A DNA stretch of 20,362 bases, from NCBI GenBank assembly GCA_018396935.1, contig JAGTRA010000002.1:1-20362 (forward strand), in the 5' to 3' direction. This document shows, one piece after another, positions 15,395 to 20,362 of this stretch. A model generated the notes under the pieces. The model saw nothing but the letters and a program-made list of their open reading frames with translations. It was not told where the DNA came from and searched no databases. The position numbers and the translations under genes were made by a program. Position 1 is the stretch's first letter; every line of letters begins with the position of its first letter. The stretch comes from Candidatus Bathyarchaeota archaeon. GTDB lineage: Archaea; Thermoproteota; Bathyarchaeia; Bathyarchaeales; Bathycorpusculaceae.

Positions 15395-15712
15395 CTAAGC
15401 CGCTACTTCATAAATCTTTAGTGTATGATTTCCTGAAACCATTCTGACAATTCCTTCAGATTCCAGTTTTTCCAAGAAATCTTTCGCCGTGCTTATGCGT
15501 ATGTTAAATCTAGAGGCTATTGTGTATGGTGTAAGTACGCGCATCTTTTTGAGTTCATCAACTATTTTTTTCCCATCAAACTCAGGTATGAGTATGCCTG
15601 CGATCTTTTTCTCCTTTGGAGCGGCTTCCTTTTCTTTCTTTTTCTCTTTTGCTTGCTGTCGAGCTTGCATTCGCTCCATTTGCTTTAGACTTAACTTCTT
15701 CTTTCCACCCAT
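15395..15712 (-). CDS. rps25e: 30S ribosomal protein S25e
   Basis: S25e is a small-subunit protein shared with eukaryotes and present in TACK-type archaea but missing from euryarchaea. The 105-residue chain has a basic N-terminal tail (MGGKKKLSLKQMERMQARQQ, then a Lys/Glu-rich stretch) and a winged-helix domain from about residue 42: ILIPEFDGKKIVDELKKMRV, LTPYTIASRFNIRISTAKDF, LEKLESEGIVRMVSGNHTLK. Start is ATG 15710-15712. A TATA-like element at 15747-15756 on the minus strand would give a leader of about 13 bases. An unknown gene follows 22 bases downstream. Confidence 0.95.
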   Translation of the reverse strand: MGGKKKLSLKQMERMQARQQAKEKKKEKEAAPKEKKIAGILIPEFDGKKIVDELKKMRVLTPYTIASRFNIRISTAKDFLEKLESEGIVRMVSGNHTLKIYEVAA

Positions 15713-15779
15713 CCACTACGCCCCTGGTGGTATTCATCATTTCCAGCTTATATCTATTACTGACGGTGGGGACATGAAA

Positions 15780-15795
15780 TATAGAAAAAGAAGGT
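15780..15795 (-). terminator. T-rich terminator downstream of the histone gene
   Basis: On the minus strand this stretch reads CTTCTTTTTCTATAT, starting 15 bases after the histone stop. Such T-rich tracts are the usual archaeal termination signal. It would separate the histone transcript from the S25e promoter at about 15747-15756. Confidence 0.35.
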
Positions 15796-15809
15796 CTTTA
15801 GGAAAGAGT

Positions 15810-16031
15810 TTATCGTCCCATAACCTTCCTAGCTGCTATTTCAATATCCTCAGCTTTTATAGTCTTCCTTCCAGTATGCATAGCAAAGTCTAAAGCTTCC
15901 TTCGCGATTTTTATACCTATTTCCTCCAGAACTTTTGCCAACTCTTTAGCAGCGGCTTCACTTACCCTTTCAGCTCCTGCTTTTTTACATAGCCTATGCA
16001 TGGGTGCTATTGCCAACTCTAAATCAGCCAT
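15810..16031 (-). CDS. Archaeal histone
   Basis: This is a 73-residue single histone fold that wraps DNA as dimers and larger stacks. Motifs are LAIAPMHRLCKKAGAERVSE (5-24), the long central helix AAKELAKVLEEIGIKIAKEA (27-46), and GRKTIKAEDIEIAARKVMG (54-72), all close to HMf-type histones. The start is ATG 16029-16031, with GGGGAG five bases upstream on the minus strand; the frame is open further but without support. The chain ends at the third helix without an extension. A Cys at residue 15 stands where many family members have a small or hydrophobic residue. A TATA-like GTTAAATATTGC (minus, 16065-16076) would initiate about 13 bases before the start codon. Confidence 0.95.
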   Translation of the reverse strand: MADLELAIAPMHRLCKKAGAERVSEAAAKELAKVLEEIGIKIAKEALDFAMHTGRKTIKAEDIEIAARKVMGR

Positions 16032-16064
16032 AAAGACTCCCCACAGCTTCTTTTTTTGTTTAAA

Positions 16065-16076
16065 GCAATATTTAAC
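16065..16076 (-). promoter_or_regulatory. TATA-like promoter element of the histone gene
   Basis: The minus strand reads GTTAAATATTGC, centred about 26 bases before the inferred transcript start near 16044. The resulting short leader contains the GGGGAG of the histone gene. This fits a strongly expressed gene. Confidence 0.45.
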
Positions 16077-16139
16077 GTTTATCACATTATTCGTGGAAAT
16101 TTTTACCTCGGTTTACGATAATAGTTGATGTTGAGGAAA

Positions 16140-16148
16140 TTTATAAAA
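16140..16148 (+). promoter_or_regulatory. TATA-like promoter element of the TatD-like gene
   Basis: TTTATAAAA is a strong TATA match. Initiation near 16170 leaves about 15 bases before the ATG at 16187. That favours this ATG over a start far upstream, although ATG 16199 is also reachable. Confidence 0.45.
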
Positions 16149-16186
16149 ATGTCAAGAATTATAGATTAGCTTAAAAGTGGCTGAAA

Positions 16187-16975
16187 ATGGGCTCCTTGAT
16201 GTATGTTGATGCGCATATTCATTTGTCAGATGAAGAGTACGCTGATAAAGTCAACGAAATAATTTCTGAGTCCAAAAAATCAAATGTTATTGCTTTGGTT
16301 TCAAACTCTATGGATCTTAAGACGAGCATTGAAAGTTTAAAACTTGCCGTTAATTATCCAAACTTCGTTTACGCCGCCTTAGGTATTCATCCATGGAGCG
16401 TAAATACACTTACTGATGAAGAATTCCATGAAACTTCTCAATTTATACTGAGACAGAAAGGTAATCCGGCGGTTGTAGCAATAGGCGAAGTGGGTCTGGA
16501 TTACAAGTATGAGGACATATGGGATAAGCAAGTGATGGTTTTTGATGAAATGTTACATTTAGCTGAGAGACTTAATCTACCAGTTATAATTCACTCTAGG
16601 GGGACAACTTCTAAAATCGTAGAGATGCTGCCTTCTTACCGCTTAAAGCGAGTATTACTGCACTGGTTCAGCAACCCTATAAGTCTTCTACGTGAAGTGG
16701 TCGATCGTGGGTATTATATAAGCGAGGGTCCACCAGTTGTTTATTCTAATGGGATCCGTGAGGTGATAAAACAAGTTCCGCTATCCAACCTACTCACCGA
16801 AACCGATGGACCTGTAAGATACTTCGCCGGTCCATTTAAAGGTTTAATGACGACTCCTATTTTCCTCTCGACCGTAATTAAAGCGATTGCGGAGATAAAA
16901 CAGTTAGACGAGGTCACAGTTGCGGAGCAGATTCTAAAAAATTTTGAGTGTTTTTTTGGGGTGAAACTTAATTAA
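16187..16975 (+). CDS. tatD: TatD family metal-dependent hydrolase (predicted DNase)
   Basis: TatD proteins are TIM-barrel hydrolases with 3'-5' exonuclease activity in studied bacterial members. The 262-residue length is standard. The metal ligands are visible: VDAHIH (His10, His12), GEVGLDYKY (Glu101), IIHSRG (His136), VLLHWFS (His159) and TETDGP (Asp207). The GIHPW and SEGPP motifs are also typical. ATG 16187 gives MGSLMYVDAHIHL, while ATG 16199 would give the more usual MYVDAHIHL; no strong Shine-Dalgarno site decides between them. The archaeal substrate is unknown, and amidohydrolase relatives share the barrel. It is followed after 129 bases by S17e on the same strand. Confidence 0.88.
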   Translation: MGSLMYVDAHIHLSDEEYADKVNEIISESKKSNVIALVSNSMDLKTSIESLKLAVNYPNFVYAALGIHPWSVNTLTDEEFHETSQFILRQKGNPAVVAIGEVGLDYKYEDIWDKQVMVFDEMLHLAERLNLPVIIHSRGTTSKIVEMLPSYRLKRVLLHWFSNPISLLREVVDRGYYISEGPPVVYSNGIREVIKQVPLSNLLTETDGPVRYFAGPFKGLMTTPIFLSTVIKAIAEIKQLDEVTVAEQILKNFECFFGVKLN

Positions 16976-17017
16976 AAGACTACATTCCTAACATGGTTTA
17001 TCTTCTTGCAACGAGTA

Positions 17018-17030
17018 AACTTAAATTAGA
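17018..17030 (+). promoter_or_regulatory. TATA-like promoter element of S17e
   Basis: AAACTTAAATTAG lies about 25 bases before an inferred start near 17050. That would give a leader of about 55 bases before the TTG at 17105. It is unremarkable apart from its length for a ribosomal gene. Confidence 0.35.
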
Positions 17031-17104
17031 GTTGATGTTTTATGTTTTGTCACTTCAAGTTAAATAGCAAATGGATAAGGGCAGCGTATGGGGGCAGTTA
17101 TAGG

Positions 17105-17347
17105 TTGGGTTGCGTTCGAACAGAACATATTAAGCGGATAGCTAAGGAACTTGTTAATAGATTTCCAAATAGATTTTCTAGCAATTTTGATGAGAATAAG
17201 CGCCTTGTCTCTATGTTCCTTCCTGGAGCAACCCCCAAAGTTAGAAATCAAATAGCTGGCTATATAACGCATATGTATGGTAGGCTTGCAACCGAGCAAG
17301 TTTCAGATAAACAATCTGCTAATGAGGATAAAAATGAAAAAGAATAA
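17105..17347 (+). CDS. rps17e: 30S ribosomal protein S17e
   Basis: S17e is a small-subunit protein shared by archaea and eukaryotes. I place the start at TTG 17105, giving MGCVRTEHIKRIAKELVNRF, the usual family opening (MGxVRTxxIKRxA). A GGGGG run at 17090-17094 is a plausible though distant ribosome binding site. The frame remains open to 17042, but the added residues (MFCHFKLNSKW and on) do not fit the family. Residues 21-66 contain NFDENKRLV and the second hallmark KVRNQIAGYITHMYGR. The 80-residue chain ends with a charged tail rich in Glu, Asp and Lys. A HEPN-like gene follows 53 bases downstream. Confidence 0.92.
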   Translation: MGCVRTEHIKRIAKELVNRFPNRFSSNFDENKRLVSMFLPGATPKVRNQIAGYITHMYGRLATEQVSDKQSANEDKNEKE

Positions 17348-17400
17348 ACTTATAGGCTACCACAACATTTTTGGGACCGTCTGCTTGGGTGTTAAGTGCC

Positions 17401-17778
17401 ATGATTGATGATTATCACCGTAGTTGGGCTTTACGTTACCTAAGAGAGGCTAAAGCTGAGCTTAAAGCTGCAAAGAAAATTCCATACATGGCTTCTAGCT
17501 TGGTGATAGAAGCTATTAAAAAAGCTAGGAACGCGATTTATTACAGCCTTGGAGAACCCGCTTTTATAGAGATGGCGATTAGGGAAGCTGTGGCAAATAA
17601 TCAATTTGAAAATGATCCAATTTTAAAATGTCTCATTGAGATTGAGACTTTCTATGCTCAGATCTTAGAGACCGACGAGATTGATGAAGAAAAAGCTATG
17701 AAAGATGCTGAAAATATAATAAAGCTAGCTTCTAATATCGTTGAGGTAATTTTAGGCGAAAAAGTTGAGGAGGATTAG
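17401..17778 (+). CDS. HEPN-like small helical protein (catalytic motif degenerate)
   Basis: The 125-residue protein is all-helical. Residues about 8-50, SWALRYLREAKAELKAAKKI followed by ASSLVIEAIKKARNAIYYSL, resemble the first helix pair of HEPN domains, which often form dimers and can act as RNases. The active HEPN motif is Arg followed by four to six residues and His; here RNAIYYS (43-49) has no His, so it would be an inactive, scaffold-type member if the match is right. A C-terminal acidic helix follows (DEEKAMKDAENIIKLASNIV). The start is ATG 17401; TTG 17371 upstream is an alternative. It lies downstream of S17e on the same strand, so co-transcription is possible. No nucleotidyltransferase partner is adjacent. 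The family match is tentative. Confidence 0.5.
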   Translation: MIDDYHRSWALRYLREAKAELKAAKKIPYMASSLVIEAIKKARNAIYYSLGEPAFIEMAIREAVANNQFENDPILKCLIEIETFYAQILETDEIDEEKAMKDAENIIKLASNIVEVILGEKVEED

Positions 17779-18947
17779 AGTCTTTCTATAGCTGTCTTCA
17801 TCCTTCTCAAAGCCTCTTTTATGTTTTCAATAGAGTTAGCAAAAGATAACCTTAGATAGCCCTCTCCGTAGGATCCAAAGGAATTTCCTGGAAGTACGGC
17901 TACACCTGCTTCTTCAAGCAGGTAATTGGCGAGTTCTCGTGATTTCATACCAGTCTCCTTTATATTCGGAAATACGTAAAAGGCGCCCTTGGGTTTATGA
18001 CATTTTATCCCTTTAATATTGTTAAGACCTTCCACTATAACTTCTCTTCTTCTTCTTAATTCTTCCAGCATTTCTTCCACACATTTTTGGGGACCCTTAA
18101 GAGCTTCTATGCCTGCGATTTGAATGAAAGCGCATGCGCATGAGTAAGTGTTTATAGCTAACTTGATCATTTTTTCAGCTAATTTTTTGGGCACAATACC
18201 ATAGCCTAATCGCCATCCCGTCATAGCATATGTTTTGGAAAACCCATCAATCAATATCGTTTTTTCTTTCATTCCTGGAAGCGAGATAATGCTCTTATGT
18301 TCCCCATCATAGATTAACCTACTATAGATCTCATCCGATAACACTACAACGTCATCCCTTTTTTCTGTGCAATCAGCGATAAGTTTGAGATCTTCGTCAC
18401 TTAATACTTCGCCTGTCGGGTTCTCAGGCGAATTAATAATTATCATTCTGGTTTTTCTTGTTATATGCTCTTTAAAGTACTCATGGTCTAGCCTAAAATT
18501 ATTACTCTCCATGAGAGGTATAGGTATGGGTCTTGCACCTAACAGGCGTATTATGGATTCATAAATGGGGTAGCCGGGATTTGGGTAAAGCACTTCATCT
18601 CCCGGATTTATGCAAGCTAACATTGCGAGGAAAATGGCCGTCTTAGATCCAGGTGTGACTATCACCTCATTTGGATTAACTTCAACATTTCTAGTTTTGG
18701 TTATATACTCCGCTATTGCCTCCCTAAGTTCATATATCCCTGCCGCTGGCACGTAATGCGTATAGCCTGCATGCAATGCCCTCACCGCAGCCTCTTTTAT
18801 GTGCTCAGGCGTATCAAAATCAGGTTCTCCGATCTCCAAATGTATAATCTTCTTGCCTTGGCGCTCTAACTCATGGGTTTTCGCAAGTACTTCGAATGAT
18901 TCCTCAGTTCCGAGGTTTAATGTCCTTTCGGCAAACATACGCGTCAC
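17775..18947 (-). CDS. Class I pyridoxal-phosphate aminotransferase (aspartate aminotransferase family)
   Basis: The 390-residue fold type I enzyme transfers amino groups between amino acids and 2-oxo acids. Motifs include IGEPDFDTP (39-47), HYVPAAGIYELREAIA (64-79), NSPENPTG (172-179) with the PLP-ring contact, LSDEIYSRLIYDG (203-215), and the Schiff-base Lys238 in DGFSKTYAMTGWRLGY. The carboxylate-binding Arg is in YLRLSFANS near the C-terminus. This is the archaeal Aat/AspC-like subgroup; aspartate, alanine or aromatic preference cannot be read from the sequence. The start is GTG 18945-18947, with GGAG nine bases upstream; ATG 18936-18938 would sit 18 bases from it. A TATA-like AAATAT element at 18990-18998 gives a leader of about 20 bases. 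It overlaps the convergent HEPN-like gene by four bases. Confidence 0.92.
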   Translation of the reverse strand: MTRMFAERTLNLGTEESFEVLAKTHELERQGKKIIHLEIGEPDFDTPEHIKEAAVRALHAGYTHYVPAAGIYELREAIAEYITKTRNVEVNPNEVIVTPGSKTAIFLAMLACINPGDEVLYPNPGYPIYESIIRLLGARPIPIPLMESNNFRLDHEYFKEHITRKTRMIIINSPENPTGEVLSDEDLKLIADCTEKRDDVVVLSDEIYSRLIYDGEHKSIISLPGMKEKTILIDGFSKTYAMTGWRLGYGIVPKKLAEKMIKLAINTYSCACAFIQIAGIEALKGPQKCVEEMLEELRRRREVIVEGLNNIKGIKCHKPKGAFYVFPNIKETGMKSRELANYLLEEAGVAVLPGNSFGSYGEGYLRLSFANSIENIKEALRRMKTAIERL

Positions 18948-19312
18948 AAAGTTTTACTCCTTTAAAATCGATTGGATTTTGAAAAAGTCATATTTAACCG
19001 TTGTTACATTTTTTCAGTACACAATAGAACTAAAGCTCTAATCTTTCAGGACTTGTTGCTATAACCTGAGATATCATAACATTGACATGATAATACATAA
19101 AAACAGCCATCTAGAACATGGTTATGACAAGTTAATCCTTGTATATTCTGTCTGTTTTTCACAGTTTTCCTAGCTATAATGGATCAAGCACGTTCTGGAT
19201 ATGCAATTCCAGTTAACTTTTGCAATAACTATGTACAAAAAGGTTCATTAGAGCGGATCTAACCTAGCTAAATGTGATGTGAGACAGCTATTAATAGTCT
19301 ATAGGGCTCTGT
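18948..19312. other. 365-base non-coding stretch with potential RNA structure
   Basis: No credible coding region or tRNA is visible between the divergent aminotransferase and MoaD-like genes. The left part holds the aminotransferase promoter. The middle has nested inverted repeats at 19049-19134, listed separately. A small CTGGA/TCCAG stem is near 19195-19213. The right part should contain the promoter of the MoaD-like gene, with GCTATTAATAG at 19287-19297 as a weak TATA candidate. Confidence 0.5.
19049..19134 (+). repeat. Nested inverted repeats, possible structured RNA or regulatory site
   Basis: Outer arms: ACTTGT (19051-19056) pairs with ACAAGT (19127-19132), and ATAACC (19061-19066) pairs with GGTTAT (19120-19125), separated by a small internal loop. 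Inside, TATCAT (19072-19077) pairs with ATGATA (19087-19092) around a nine-base loop. The remaining 19093-19119 is a third segment with a possible CCAT/ATGG pair that competes with the outer stem. The arrangement could fold as a branched RNA in either strand direction. AT-rich sequence makes some such pairing expected by chance. Confidence 0.3.
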
Positions 19313-19597
19313 ATGACAATCACTTTCAGGTTCTTAGGTAGTTTCAGGCGTGTTATTAATAAGGGTAAAATCGATCTCGAAGCTGAATGCTTTATCACCT
19401 TAAGAGAAGCCATACAAAAGATTGTCGAAATCTTTCCAAGCCTTAGAGATATACTCATCGATCCGGAGCTTGCTGATCCAAGACCTAACAGCTTGATATT
19501 AGTTAACGGTAAAGAAATTAGCGTACTTAATGGGTTGGATACTCAGCTAAAGGATGGGGATGAAGTGGTTTTAATTCCCGTTGTTCATGGCGGTTGA
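19313..19597 (+). CDS. MoaD/ThiS/SAMP-like ubiquitin-fold sulfur carrier protein
   Basis: The 94-residue protein has the beta-grasp pattern of MoaD and the archaeal small modifier proteins (SAMPs). It opens MTITFRFLGSFRRVI, has a helix ITLREAIQKIVEIFPSL (28-44), LILVNGKEI (61-69), and ends LKDGDEVVLIPVVHGG. The C-terminal Gly-Gly is the reactive end, which is adenylated by an E1-like enzyme and then thiocarboxylated or joined to protein lysines. Roles could be molybdopterin synthesis, tRNA thiolation or SAMP-type conjugation; no moaE, E1 or JAMM protease gene is in this window. Start is ATG 19313, with no strong Shine-Dalgarno site. A TTATTTTTC tract after the stop may end transcription. Confidence 0.85.
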   Translation: MTITFRFLGSFRRVINKGKIDLEAECFITLREAIQKIVEIFPSLRDILIDPELADPRPNSLILVNGKEISVLNGLDTQLKDGDEVVLIPVVHGG

Positions 19598-19628
19598 TTA
19601 TTTTTCATTCAGCGCTAGGGAGATGCGA

Positions 19629-19658
19629 TTATATCTTTTAAAAGCTACGACTTATAAA
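19629..19658 (+). promoter_or_regulatory. Promoter region of the DUF62 gene
   Basis: Two TATA-like elements are present: TTTTAAAAG at 19636-19644 and CTTATAAA at 19651-19658. The first would initiate near 19667 and leave a very short leader before the ATG at 19674. The second would start at or just past that ATG. Either way the transcript is leaderless or nearly so, and no Shine-Dalgarno site is seen. Confidence 0.35.
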
Positions 19659-19673
19659 TGGTAAGAACTAAGC

Positions 19674-20362
19674 ATGTCCTCTATAATTACTCTTATTACC
19701 GACTTCGGGCTTATAGATCCGTATGTTGCTGAGATGAAAGCTGTCATTTTAGGAATTAACCCTGAAGCTAAAATAGTAGACATTACTCACAATATTGAGA
19801 AATTTAACATCCGGATGGCTGCCTATATTCTATCGGCTGCGGCGCCATTTTTCCCTCAAAATACAGTTCATGTCGCGGTTGTAGATCCAGGCGTCGGAAC
19901 GCAACGAAAACCAATTCTTATAGAGACTAAACATGGCTTCTTTATAGGTCCAGATAATGGTATTCTAGTTTTAGCGGCAAAGAAGCAAGGAATAAAACAT
20001 GTTTATGAAATTTCTAATCCGCGCTTTATGATGAAAAAAGTATCTCAAACCTTTCATGGCCGAGATATTTTCGCCCCTGTCGCTGCTTATCTATCTAAAG
20101 GCGTTCCACCGTCAAGTTTCGGGCAGGAGATAAGAAAAATTGTAGCGCCTAAGTTTGCAAAAATAATTCGCAGAGATGATACGTTGCTGGGTGAAGTACT
20201 TCATGTGGATAGTTTTGGAAATATAATCACAAATATTACAGCTAAGGAGCTTAAATGGCTCGGTGTAAGAGGTGAAATTATCGTGGAGCTTAAGGGAGCG
20301 AGACTTGCACTAAGGCTCTGCAGGGCTTATGCTGAGGTTGAACCTGGGAAGCCGCTAGCGAT
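19674..20362 (+). CDS. SAM hydroxide adenosyltransferase (DUF62), 5' part
   Basis: The family hydrolyses S-adenosylmethionine to adenosine and methionine using a water-derived hydroxide, and is related to fluorinase and chlorinase. The first 229 codons are present and the gene runs past the window. Motifs are SSIITLITDFGLIDPYVAEM (2-21), the AVVDPGVGT loop, FIGPDNGIL, and FHGRDIFAPVAAYL, followed by the start of the C-terminal barrel with DSFGNIITNIT. The Asp-Pro-Gly-Val-Gly and Arg-Asp segments form the adenosine site. The halide-binding loop of fluorinases is not evident, so the hydroxide enzyme is the natural call. Start is ATG 19674. It follows the MoaD-like gene by 76 bases but seems to have its own promoter. 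Confidence 0.93.
   Translation, partial: MSSIITLITDFGLIDPYVAEMKAVILGINPEAKIVDITHNIEKFNIRMAAYILSAAAPFFPQNTVHVAVVDPGVGTQRKPILIETKHGFFIGPDNGILVLAAKKQGIKHVYEISNPRFMMKKVSQTFHGRDIFAPVAAYLSKGVPPSSFGQEIRKIVAPKFAKIIRRDDTLLGEVLHVDSFGNIITNITAKELKWLGVRGEIIVELKGARLALRLCRAYAEVEPGKPLA

Noticed and set aside
17042..17104. N-terminal extension of S17e
   Set aside because: The residues do not resemble the S17e family, whose chain begins at the TTG-encoded MGCVRTEHIKR; the stretch is better explained as leader.
19277..19292. 14-base sequence TGTGAGACAGCTAT also present near 3428-3441
   Set aside because: One copy is inside a coding region and the other is intergenic, with no similarity beyond the 14 bases; it is probably a chance match.

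Overview
The window reads as an ordinary archaeal chromosome segment, gene-dense and AT-leaning. It probably comes from the TACK side of the tree; a Bathyarchaeia-like lineage is my best guess, but that is inference. Archaeal markers are RNA polymerase subunit K (RpoK), ribosomal proteins S17e and S25e, a group II chaperonin (thermosome), a histone, a FAU-1-type RNase, TrpB2, an RtcA-type RNA cyclase and promoters with TATA boxes. S25e together with a histone argues against a typical euryarchaeon (no S25e) and a typical crenarchaeon (usually no histone). Many genes appear to start with TTG behind good Shine-Dalgarno (SD) sites.

Layout. Positions 1-223 hold the 3' end of pyrF (orotidine-5'-phosphate decarboxylase), convergent with a minus-strand pair: a 50-residue ribbon-helix-helix protein and an unknown 114-residue protein. 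After a non-coding stretch come guaA subunit B (1113-2315), a small arcadin-1-like protein and acylphosphatase. A divergent pair follows at about 3.15-4.68 kb: an unknown coiled-coil protein (minus) and rtcA (plus), which runs almost without a gap into a FAU-1-like RNase. Next are dihydroorotase (pyrC) and an overlapping Mut7-C RNase gene. The minus-strand block at 7.95-10.48 kb is rpoK, a thermosome subunit and an HTH-ACT regulator. The regulator is divergent from trpB2. Plus-strand genes then encode an ATP-NAD kinase-like protein, a DegT-family aminotransferase and a cyclophilin-like-fold protein. The minus block at 14.9-16.03 kb is an unknown 158-residue protein, S25e and a histone. The rest is a TatD-like hydrolase, S17e and a HEPN-like small protein (plus), a class I aminotransferase (minus), a 365-base non-coding stretch, a MoaD/SAMP-like sulfur carrier, and the 5' part of a SAM hydroxide adenosyltransferase (DUF62) gene running off the right end.

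Themes: nucleotide synthesis (pyrF, guaA, pyrC), RNA metabolism (rtcA, FAU-1, Mut7-C RNase), translation and transcription (S17e, S25e, rpoK), chromatin and folding (histone, thermosome), and amino-acid metabolism (trpB2, HTH-ACT regulator, class I aminotransferase). I found no mobile element, CRISPR array, rRNA, tRNA or clear defence system. I see no convincing novel multi-gene system. The best leads are the enlarged GMP synthetase, the altered RtcA nucleotide-binding loop beside FAU-1, several conserved-looking unknowns, and a foldable non-coding stretch near 19.05-19.13 kb.
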